47,073 nt of DNA from an uncultured Erysipelotrichaceae bacterium (lineage in GTDB: Bacteria > Bacillota_I > Bacilli_A > RF39 > UBA660). Position 1 is the stretch's first letter; the number at the start of each line of letters is the position of its first letter. The position numbers and the translations under genes were made by a program. This document shows, one piece after another, positions 24,143 to 30,908 of this stretch. The notes under the pieces are model-generated. The model ran no database searches. It was not told where the DNA came from and saw nothing but the letters and a program-made list of their open reading frames with translations. Where the stretch lies: NCBI GenBank assembly GCA_902785135.1, contig CACZXL010000008.1, forward strand, positions 1 through 47,073, read 5' to 3'.

Positions 24143-25468
24143 ATGATAGGAACATTTATAGGAAAAAGTATAACAAAAATAGAAAAACTATTTAAATTTA
24201 ATGCATCTTCTTTTCCAGGGAAAGTTGTATTAAAATTATTTCCAGAGTATTTAAAAAAAGTTAAATATCCTGAAAATATAATTATGGTAACAGGTTCTTC
24301 TGGTAAAGGAAGTACAGTTAGTTTAATATGTGATATATTAAAAAATAATAATCAAAAAGTATGTACTAATAAAGAAGGATCTAATTTAATATTTGGTGTC
24401 GCTACTGCGATAGTTAATTCAGTAAGAGGAAAAAAATTGAATGCTGATGCATTAGTTTTAGAAGTAGATGAAAGATATTTAAAAATAGTAACAAAACATA
24501 TTAAACCTAAGTATTTAATAGTAAATAATATAACAAGAGATCAACCTCCTAGACAAGGTACTTTTGATATAGTATTTAATGAAATAGCTAAAGGTTTAAG
24601 TGAAGAAACTAATTTAATAGTTAATGGAGATGATCCAATACTTAGAAAATTTAGTTTAATTCATAAAGGAAATATTACTTATTTTGGACTTGATAAAACT
24701 AAGTATAGTTATAAAGATAGAGATGATATTAAAGACTATTCATATTGTCCTAAATGTCATAACAAATTAATATTTGATTATTATCATTATGGAAGTGTTG
24801 GTAATTATAAATGTACAAAATGTGATTTTAAAAGAGATAATATAGATTACTCTATTACTAAAGTAGATTATAAGAATAATGAAATAACTATTAATAATGA
24901 TAAAATAAAAGTTAAAAATTATATTTTATTTAATTTATATAATATCGCAGGAGTATACTCTCTTTGCTCTATGTTAAATATAGATAAAGATATAATAATA
25001 AATACTATAGAAAACTCTGAAATTAATAAAAAAATATTCAATGAATTTGAAATAGATAACAGAAAATATTGTATATTAAACTGTAAGGCAGAAAATAACG
25101 CTACTTATAACCTATCGTTAATTTATACTGCAATGGATAAAGAAAAAAAGACTATTGTACTAGGTCTTAGAGAAATTAGTAGAAGATATAATCATTTTGA
25201 TTTATCATGGTTATATGATATTTACTTTGAACTATTAAATGAATCAAATATAGATAAAGTAATATGTGCTGGACCATATGCTTATGATATTGCAACAAGA
25301 TTAAAATACGCAAATATAAAAGAAGAAAATATTATTATTTTAAAAGATTTAACTGATATAAAAGAAACTATTGATAATAAAACTAAAGGAAATATATACG
25401 CAATTCTAAATTTTGATTACGTAAATCCATTTATTGAAAAAGTACAAGTAAAGGAGGAAGAAAAATGA
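24143..25468 (+). CDS. murT: MurT, lipid II isoglutaminyl synthase ligase subunit
   Basis: A 441-residue Mur-ligase-like protein. The ATP loop is VTGSSGKGSTVSL (49-61). A zinc ribbon of the MurT type is inserted at about 201-226 (CPKCHNKL and YKCTKCDF). The C-terminal DUF1727 region includes VLGLREISRRYNHFDLSWLYD. MurT activates the D-Glu carboxylate of lipid II so that it can be amidated with ammonia from GatD. TGA stops the gene inside an ATGA overlap with gatD, which indicates translational coupling and that UGA is a stop codon. MurT itself looks complete, in contrast to its partner. Confidence 0.93.
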   Translation: MIGTFIGKSITKIEKLFKFNASSFPGKVVLKLFPEYLKKVKYPENIIMVTGSSGKGSTVSLICDILKNNNQKVCTNKEGSNLIFGVATAIVNSVRGKKLNADALVLEVDERYLKIVTKHIKPKYLIVNNITRDQPPRQGTFDIVFNEIAKGLSEETNLIVNGDDPILRKFSLIHKGNITYFGLDKTKYSYKDRDDIKDYSYCPKCHNKLIFDYYHYGSVGNYKCTKCDFKRDNIDYSITKVDYKNNEITINNDKIKVKNYILFNLYNIAGVYSLCSMLNIDKDIIINTIENSEINKKIFNEFEIDNRKYCILNCKAENNATYNLSLIYTAMDKEKKTIVLGLREISRRYNHFDLSWLYDIYFELLNESNIDKVICAGPYAYDIATRLKYANIKEENIIILKDLTDIKETIDNKTKGNIYAILNFDYVNPFIEKVQVKEEEK

Positions 25469-26109
25469 AAATAACTATTGGATATCTTTACTATGACTTA
25501 TTAAATTTATATGGAGATTCAGGAAATATAAAAACTTTAAAATATCATTTAGAAGAACAAGGAATTGATGTAAAAATAGAATATTTATCAGTTGGGGATA
25601 AAAAAGATTTCAGTAAATTAGATTTAATTTATATAGGAAGCGGAACTGAAGATAATATACTTGTTGCAATTGATGACTTAAAGAAAGATAAAAAAGAATT
25701 AGAAAAATACATAAAAGATAATAAATTTGTTTTAGCGACAGGTAATTCAGTAGAATTATTTGGAAACTATATAATATCAAAAAATAAAAAGACTAAAACT
25801 TTAGGTATATTTGATTATGTATCAATGTATCAAAAAAGAATAGTAAAAGATGTAAATATAAAAACAGATATAATTGATGAAAATATAATTGGTTTTGAAA
25901 ACCATGTTGGAAATATACTTACTTATGATGAAAGTATAATAAAACTAGATAACTTTTATGGAACATATATTATTGGTCCATTGCTAGTTAGAAATCCAAA
26001 ATTTTGTTCATACTTTATTAAAGAATTAATTCTAAGTAAAAATAAAGAATTTGAATTTAAAGAAGAAAACTATAAATTAGATGAACTAGCATATAGTAAT
26101 GTAAAATAA
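25465..26109 (+). CDS. GatD-like glutamine amidotransferase homologue lacking catalytic Cys and His
   Basis: A 214-residue protein in the gatD position, coupled to murT. The fold landmarks are those of GatD/CobB-type class I amidotransferases: YYDLLNLYGDSGNIKTLKYH, DLIYIGSGTEDN, GFENHVGN and GTYIIGPLLVRNPKF. The nucleophile elbow, usually (A/I)CGGYQLLG, reads ATGNSVELFG (91-100), with Gly93 where the catalytic Cys is expected. The later LHGP motif reads IIGP, with Ile170 in place of the catalytic His. Both glutaminase residues are therefore missing while the flanking sequence is conserved. It may act as a structural partner of MurT with free ammonia as donor, or carry another activity. The gene is otherwise intact with a strong AGGAGG site. 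Confidence 0.85.
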   Translation: MKITIGYLYYDLLNLYGDSGNIKTLKYHLEEQGIDVKIEYLSVGDKKDFSKLDLIYIGSGTEDNILVAIDDLKKDKKELEKYIKDNKFVLATGNSVELFGNYIISKNKKTKTLGIFDYVSMYQKRIVKDVNIKTDIIDENIIGFENHVGNILTYDESIIKLDNFYGTYIIGPLLVRNPKFCSYFIKELILSKNKEFEFKEENYKLDELAYSNVK

Positions 26110-26138
26110 AAAACTATTAACAAAAGTTAATAGTTTTT
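26109..26138. terminator. Bidirectional terminator between gatD-like and zinc-ribbon genes
   Basis: AAAAACTATTAAC (26109-26121), loop AAAA and GTTAATAGTTTTT (26126-26138) form a perfect 13-bp stem between two converging genes. Confidence 0.85.
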
Positions 26139-26952
26139 ATTTGTTTATTTGAATTGTATTAATATTTAAATTATTTCTATTAATTCTAGATTGACCTGTT
26201 ATTCTACTTAAACATAATAACACTAGAATAATACATAATAATATTACTATTAAATTAAGAACAAATATAATTGGATTAAATATAGTTCTTTTCTTTTCTT
26301 CTTTAGTTTCCTTTAACATTGTTCCACAATGTACACACATAACTGCATCTTTCGCAATTACATTATCACATTTATAACATCTTTTAAAATATCTACCATC
26401 AAATTTAGGTTCTTTCTTACTTACTACATATTCGTTAATAACTGGTGAAGAAATAACTTTTGTTTCTTCTTTTTTAACTGTCTTTTTATTAGTTTTTGAT
26501 AAATCTACAAATTCAATAGTATTGTTATTACTGTTATAACCTTTAAAACTAATTAATCTATTTTGAATATCAGAATTATGGAAAACAGCTTTTAATACTT
26601 TTCCTCCTAATAAATCACTTATTATATTATTTTCATTAAATGTATATTTTGTATCTTCGGTTTCAATTCTATTAGATATCTTATCTAATACTCTCTCATT
26701 TCTAACATTTAAATCATCATCTATTCTGAAATAATCAAATAATGTTTTAATAAATAATAAGAATACACCTAAAGCTAAACAAAATACACCAATATTTCTA
26801 TATCTTACTAGAGATACAGTTAACATTTCACTTACTTTTGAAGCACCTGCACTTTTAATAGTAAATAGATATTTAAAATATAATACAAACGATCCTACTG
26901 CGATTGCAAATGGTATAAATATCAAAAAATTAAATAACTTTTTCTTGTTCAT
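26137..26952 (-). CDS. Membrane protein with a zinc ribbon, function unknown
   Basis: A 271-residue protein: two N-terminal membrane helices (about 8-28 and 50-68), a soluble middle, and a double-CxxC zinc ribbon (CYKCDNVIAKDAVMCVHC, about 191-208). A C-terminal helix (about 228-248) is followed by a short polar tail. The zinc ribbon just before a membrane helix is a common layout in small Firmicute membrane proteins of unknown role. No enzyme motif is seen. It is a single gene between terminators. Confidence 0.75.
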   Translation of the reverse strand: MNKKKLFNFLIFIPFAIAVGSFVLYFKYLFTIKSAGASKVSEMLTVSLVRYRNIGVFCLALGVFLLFIKTLFDYFRIDDDLNVRNERVLDKISNRIETEDTKYTFNENNIISDLLGGKVLKAVFHNSDIQNRLISFKGYNSNNNTIEFVDLSKTNKKTVKKEETKVISSPVINEYVVSKKEPKFDGRYFKRCYKCDNVIAKDAVMCVHCGTMLKETKEEKKRTIFNPIIFVLNLIVILLCIILVLLCLSRITGQSRINRNNLNINTIQINK

Positions 26953-26993
26953 AATTACACCCCTCGAACTTGATTATTTATCTTAACACAAAA

Positions 26994-27032
26994 CAAATAA
27001 AAAAGCAAACATTATACGCTTGTAATGTTTAC
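26994..27032 (-). terminator. Terminator of rpsP-khpA
   Basis: AAACATTA (27007-27014) and TAATGTTT (27023-27030) form a stem. On the minus strand it is followed by GCTTTTTTATTTG. It covers the khpA stop codon. Confidence 0.75.
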
Positions 27033-27257
27033 TTTTACCTTTTTATTATCTTTTAAATAAGAACTAGCTTGAAGAATAGTTCTAATAGAATTAATAACCT
27101 TACCAGATTTACCTATTAAAGCACCTGCTTCTTCTTCACTAACTACTATTTCTATAGATATTTCATTTTCTTCTGTTTGAAATTCTTTAACGCTGACAGA
27201 ATCTGCATCTTTTACTAATGATTTAACTATCATTTCAGTTAATTCTACTATAGACAT
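27012..27257 (-). CDS. khpA: KhpA, KH-domain RNA-binding protein
   Basis: An 81-residue single KH domain. The GxxG loop lies in AGALIGKSGKVINSIRTIL (44-62). KhpA binds RNA with KhpB and affects cell division and elongation in Gram-positive bacteria. It follows rpsP by two bases, its usual place in Firmicutes. The rimM-trmD-rplS genes that often follow are absent; the unit ends in a terminator. Confidence 0.92.
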   Translation of the reverse strand: MSIVELTEMIVKSLVKDADSVSVKEFQTEENEISIEIVVSEEEAGALIGKSGKVINSIRTILQASSYLKDNKKVKVNITSV

Positions 27258-27259
27258 AA

Positions 27260-27526
27260 TTATTTACCTCTTTTTGATGCAGCAAATTTTTCCATAACAC
27301 CTGCTTTAGATAAAATATTTCTAGCAGTATCAGTAGGAATAGCTCCATTTCCTAACCATTTCATTACTTCTTCTTCTTTGATTTCAACTTGTCCATCTAA
27401 TGGATTATAAGTACCTAAATTTTCAATAAATTTTCCATCTCTAGGACTTCTAGAATCAGCAGCAACTAATCTATAAAATGGTCTTTTTTTAGCACCCATT
27501 CTCTTTAATCTAATTTTAACAGCCAT
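27260..27526 (-). CDS. rpsP: 30S ribosomal protein S16
   Basis: An 88-residue protein with the S16 pattern: [20 protein letters not shown] at the start, then [20 protein letters not shown], and [20 protein letters not shown]. It is a primary binder of 16S rRNA in 30S assembly. GGAGGG precedes the ATG. It leads the two-gene rpsP-khpA unit. Confidence 0.97.
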   Translation of the reverse strand: MAVKIRLKRMGAKKRPFYRLVAADSRSPRDGKFIENLGTYNPLDGQVEIKEEEVMKWLGNGAIPTDTARNILSKAGVMEKFAASKRGK

Positions 27527-27559
27527 GATATCCCTCCTTCAAAACTAATAAAATTATAA

Positions 27560-27605
27560 TACAAAAAAAATATAATGTCAACCTTTTATGTTGACATTAT
27601 ATTAA
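27560..27605 (-). terminator. Terminator of cotE
   Basis: TATAATGTCAAC (27571-27582) and GTTGACATTATA (27590-27601) form a 12-bp stem with a 7-base loop. On the minus strand T-rich sequence follows. It overlaps the cotE stop codon. Confidence 0.85.
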
Positions 27606-28117
27606 TTAATAAAATTTTCATCTATTTTATCTATTTCTTCTTCTATTTTATCATCAAATACTTGCCACTCATCTTCATCATCTTCAGTTAATATCTTAAC
27701 TTTTGTATCACCTACTACCTCTATACCTAGTTCTTTTTCTATTTCAAAATCAATTGTATTTCCATTTATATTAACATTTAAACATTCAGGTTGTTTAAGT
27801 ACTTTTACTATTATCTCAGATGAATCTAAATCAACATCTATTTTAGATTTGATATTAATTACTTCGTTATAATTAATTGTCTCTTTAATAACATTAGTTT
27901 TAGTATTATTATCAGAAGAATACCATATATTAATATCAAACGATCCATCTACTACTGCATCATCATTATCTAATCTACCTTTAAATTTATGATTAACTAT
28001 CCAACAACCTAATATAGTTGATGGAGTTATATCAGAATTAACTGAATACTTATTTTTAAAATACTTCTTTCCTTTACCTATGACTGCTTTAGTAACTATT
28101 TCTCTATATTTAGACAT
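27602..28117 (-). CDS. cotE: CotE, spore outer-coat morphogenetic protein
   Basis: A 171-residue protein that parallels Bacillus CotE from end to end: MSKYREIVTKAVIGKGKKYF, then TPSTILGCWIVNHKFKG, DGSFDINIWYSSDNNTKTNV, EIIVKVLKQPECLNVNI, VVGDTKVKI, and an acidic C-terminal tail (DDEDEWQVFDDKIEEEIDKI). CotE positions the outer coat on the mother-cell side of the forespore. The ATG at 28117 is used because AAGGAGTG lies six bases upstream; a longer in-frame start lacks a site. Flanking genes (rpsP, frr) are housekeeping, so cotE stands alone between terminators. Together with spoIIGA-sigE it supports real sporulation ancestry. Confidence 0.93.
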   Translation of the reverse strand: MSKYREIVTKAVIGKGKKYFKNKYSVNSDITPSTILGCWIVNHKFKGRLDNDDAVVDGSFDINIWYSSDNNTKTNVIKETINYNEVINIKSKIDVDLDSSEIIVKVLKQPECLNVNINGNTIDFEIEKELGIEVVGDTKVKILTEDDEDEWQVFDDKIEEEIDKIDENFIN

Positions 28118-28136
28118 AAAATCACTCCTTAATATA

Positions 28137-28144
28137 ATTCTATG
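28137..28144 (-). promoter_or_regulatory. Possible sigma-E -10 element of cotE
   Basis: On the minus strand CATAGAAT matches the sigma-E -10 consensus CATACAAT in seven of eight bases. It sits 20 bases before the cotE ATG and just after the frr terminator. No convincing sigma-E -35 is seen, so this is a weak call. Confidence 0.35.
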
Positions 28145-28153
28145 CACAAACAT

Positions 28154-28182
28154 AAAAAAAGTGCTTAAATAAGCACTTTTTT
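28154..28182 (-). terminator. Terminator of frr
   Basis: AAAAAAGTGCTT (28155-28166) and AAGCACTTTTTT (28171-28182) form a stem with loop AAAT and a T-run on the minus strand, just past the frr stop. Confidence 0.88.
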
Positions 28183-28723
28183 ATATAGTCATTAATTCTT
28201 TTTCTTTTTCTTCAAGTATATCGTCTACTTTTTTATTATAATCGTTAATCAAATCTTGAACTTCATTAAGACTTCTCTTTTCTTCATCTTCATTAAGTTC
28301 TAGTTTCTTAATATCATCATTAGCTTCTTGTCTTACTTTTCTTAAAGCTATTTTACCATCTTCTGCGATACCTTTAGCTTGTTTAACTAATTCTCTTCTT
28401 CTATCTTCAGTTAATTCTGGAATAGTAATAAAAATAACTTCTCCAGTATTATTTGGAGTTAAACCCAAATTAGCTTCATATATACCCTTTTCTATATCTG
28501 ATAAACAACTCTTATCGAATGGTTTAACTTGTAATTTTCTAGCTTCTGGTACAGATACATTAGCAAGTTGATTAAGAGGAGTTAAAGCACCATAATATTC
28601 TACTTTAACAGTATCTAACATTGAAGGATTTGCTCTTCCTGCACGTATATTACTAAGTCTATCTTGCATAGTACTTATTGCTTTTTCCATTTCTTCTTCA
28701 GCGATTAATAAAATATCATCCAT
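28181..28723 (-). CDS. frr: Ribosome recycling factor
   Basis: A 180-residue protein, normal RRF length. Landmarks are LSNIRAGRANPSMLDTVKVE, YYGALTPLNQLANV, IPELTEDRRRELVKQAKGIA and VRQEANDDIKKLE. It splits post-termination ribosomes with EF-G. It is separated from tsf by a terminator; the usual pyrH between tsf and frr is missing here. Confidence 0.97.
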   Translation of the reverse strand: MDDILLIAEEEMEKAISTMQDRLSNIRAGRANPSMLDTVKVEYYGALTPLNQLANVSVPEARKLQVKPFDKSCLSDIEKGIYEANLGLTPNNTGEVIFITIPELTEDRRRELVKQAKGIAEDGKIALRKVRQEANDDIKKLELNEDEEKRSLNEVQDLINDYNKKVDDILEEKEKELMTI

Positions 28724-28782
28724 AAAAATTATATCTTCCTTTCATATATATTCATTTTACTACATCTAATACTAATTTTCAA

Positions 28783-28810
28783 TAAAAAAGATAAGAGATC
28801 AACTCTTATC
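28783..28810 (-). terminator. Terminator of rpsB-tsf
   Basis: GATAAGAG (28790-28797) and CTCTTATC (28803-28810) form a stem with a 5-base loop. On the minus strand six T follow. It overlaps the tsf stop codon. Confidence 0.88.
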
Positions 28811-29675
28811 CATTTATTTGTTTAGCAACTTCTTCAGCAAAGTTTTCTTCTTTCTTTTCGATTCCTTCTCCTACTTCATAACGAATCATATCTTTTAAAG
28901 TACTATTATTATTCTTTAAATATGTTCCTACAGTAACATCAGGATTCTTAACAAATTCTTGTTCAGTAATAACTATATCTTTATAGTATTTATTAATTCT
29001 TCCTTGAACCATTTTTTCAGCTATATCAGCAGGTTTACCTTCATTAATAGCTTGTTCTTTTAAAACTTTACTTTCTTCTTCAATAACTGATCCAGGAACT
29101 ACATCTCTACTAACATATTTAGGATTCATAGCAGCTAAATGCATAGCTACATCGTTAGCAACAGCTTCATCTGTTCCTTCAACTAAACATAAAGCAGAAA
29201 TTTTACCACCCATATGAATATATTTACCAAATACTTCACCTTCAGCTTTAGTAACTTTAGTAAATCTTCTTAAACTAATTTTTTCACCCATAGTAGCAGT
29301 AACATTAATAATATCATCATTTAATGTTCCTTCATCAGTTTTTAATTCTAATGCTTCTTCTACAGTTTTAGCATCACTATTAATAATAGTTTTAGCTATT
29401 TTTTCTAATAAGTTAGTAAATTTTTCATTAGCAGAAACGAAATCTGTTTCACAGTTTAATTCAACTATAACAGCATTATTTCCATCTACCATTACTAAAC
29501 TTGATCCTTCAGCTGCAATTCTATCAGCTTTTTTAGCAGCTTTACTGATTCCTTTTTCTCTTAACCATTTAACTGCTTCATCAATATTTTCATTACTTGC
29601 TTCTAATGCTTTCTTACAATCCATTAATCCAGCATTAGTCATATCTTTTAATTTTTTAATTAAACTTGCATCCAT
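28806..29675 (-). CDS. tsf: Elongation factor Ts
   Basis: A 289-residue protein that recycles GDP from EF-Tu. The N-terminal UBA-like domain has LKDMTNAGLMDCKKALEASN, followed by NCETDFVSANEKF (the TDFVA-type EF-Tu contact) and a C-terminal dimerisation region. It lies 14 bases after rpsB, the universal order. Confidence 0.97.
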   Translation of the reverse strand: MDASLIKKLKDMTNAGLMDCKKALEASNENIDEAVKWLREKGISKAAKKADRIAAEGSSLVMVDGNNAVIVELNCETDFVSANEKFTNLLEKIAKTIINSDAKTVEEALELKTDEGTLNDDIINVTATMGEKISLRRFTKVTKAEGEVFGKYIHMGGKISALCLVEGTDEAVANDVAMHLAAMNPKYVSRDVVPGSVIEEESKVLKEQAINEGKPADIAEKMVQGRINKYYKDIVITEQEFVKNPDVTVGTYLKNNNSTLKDMIRYEVGEGIEKKEENFAEEVAKQING

Positions 29676-29689
29676 TTAAATATCCCTTT

Positions 29690-30727
29690 CTACTTTAAAG
29701 CATCAATTAATTCAGCTTTTTTTAATTTACTATAACCTTCAACACCCTTAGCTTTAGCCATTTCTTTTAATTCAGCTACTGTTTTAGTAGATAAATCTTC
29801 TTTAGCTTCTTTTTTAGTAGTTTTCTTAGTTTCTTTAACTTCTACTTTTTCTTCTTTCTTAGTTGCTTTTTTAGTTTCTTTCTTTTCTTCTTTTACTTCT
29901 TCTTTTTTAGTAACTTTCTTAGCTGGTTTCTTTTCTTCAGCTTTAGCTTCTTTAACTGGTTCAGCTTCAGATTTTAATTCTTTTGATTCTTCTTTAACAG
30001 TTGCTGCTACAGCTTTATCATCTTCAGTAATGTAATCAACCATTTCTTTACCTGTAGCTTCAGCAATAGCATTAGCTAAAACTCCTAAAACTACTTTAAT
30101 AGCTCTAACAGCATCATCATTACCTGGGATTGGGTAATCTAAATCATCTGGATCACAATTAGTATCTACGATACCAAATACTGGAATACCTAATTTATGT
30201 GCTTCTCTAATAGCATTGTATTCTTTCTTAGGATCAACAATAACCATTGCATCAGGTATTTTCTTCATATCTCTAATACCAACAAAATAAGTCATTAATT
30301 TTTCATATTCTTTTCTGATCTTTAATACTTCTTTTTTTGGTAGAGCATCAAAAGTACCATTTTCTTCCATCTTTTCAATTTGTTCTAATCTGTTAATTCT
30401 TCTTCTGATTGTTCTAAAGTTAGTTAATGTTCCACCTAACCATCTTTCAGTTACATAGTAACTTCCTGTTCTAGTTGCTTCTTCCATAGTTGCTTCTTGT
30501 GCTTGTTTCTTTGTTCCAACAAAGATAACTTTTCCACCATCTTCTGCAATTTTCTTTAGCGCTGCATACGCTTCTTCAATTTGATCTACAGTCTTTTGTA
30601 AATCAATTATATATATATCATCTCTTGATGTATATATAAATTGTTTCATTTTTGGATTCCATCTTTTAGTTTGATGACCAAAATGAACACCTGCTTCTAA
30701 TAAATAGCTCATTGAAACTACTGACAT
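29690..30727 (-). CDS. rpsB: 30S ribosomal protein S2 with C-terminal Lys/Glu linker and a Rho-N/SAP-like domain
   Basis: A 345-residue protein, about 100 longer than typical S2. Residues 1 to about 230 are standard S2 ([60 protein letters not shown]). Residues about 235-310 form a low-complexity linker of Lys, Glu, Ala and Thr. The last 35 residues ([20 protein letters not shown], then [14 protein letters not shown]) have the pattern of the Rho N-terminal/SAP helix-extended-loop-helix fold, a nucleic-acid binder. The ATG at 30727 has AAGGAGGA upstream. It is co-transcribed with tsf from a near-consensus promoter behind a 100-base leader. Confidence 0.93.
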   Translation of the reverse strand: MSVVSMSYLLEAGVHFGHQTKRWNPKMKQFIYTSRDDIYIIDLQKTVDQIEEAYAALKKIAEDGGKVIFVGTKKQAQEATMEEATRTGSYYVTERWLGGTLTNFRTIRRRINRLEQIEKMEENGTFDALPKKEVLKIRKEYEKLMTYFVGIRDMKKIPDAMVIVDPKKEYNAIREAHKLGIPVFGIVDTNCDPDDLDYPIPGNDDAVRAIKVVLGVLANAIAEATGKEMVDYITEDDKAVAATVKEESKELKSEAEPVKEAKAEEKKPAKKVTKKEEVKEEKKETKKATKKEEKVEVKETKKTTKKEAKEDLSTKTVAELKEMAKAKGVEGYSKLKKAELIDALK

Positions 30728-30868
30728 AAAAAATTCCTCCTTTTGTTTCTCTTCCAAATATCTCTTCTTTACTCCCCACTATTACTAGCACTCGGTTCAT
30801 AAATCAATATTTGTGCATTTTTTTATAAAAAGCAAACATATTATAGCATATGAATATATCTTTTACAA
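30728..30868 (-). promoter_or_regulatory. rpsB-tsf promoter and 5' leader
   Basis: On the minus strand TTGTAA (30868-30863), a 17-base spacer and TATAAT (30845-30840) form a strong sigma-A promoter. It leaves a leader of about 105 bases before rpsB. The central leader (GAACCGAGTGCTAGTAATAG, then TGGGGAG) is richer in G+C than its surroundings and could fold. An autoregulatory S2 leader is possible but unproven. Confidence 0.65.
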
Positions 30869-30879
30869 GGTTTTATAAA

Positions 30880-30908
30880 TAAAAAAAGAAGATTTTACTC
30901 TTCTTTTT
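30880..30908 (-). terminator. Terminator of the RNB-like gene
   Basis: AAAAAGAAG (30883-30891) and CTTCTTTTT (30900-30908) form a stem with a T-run on the minus strand, overlapping the stop codon. Confidence 0.8.
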
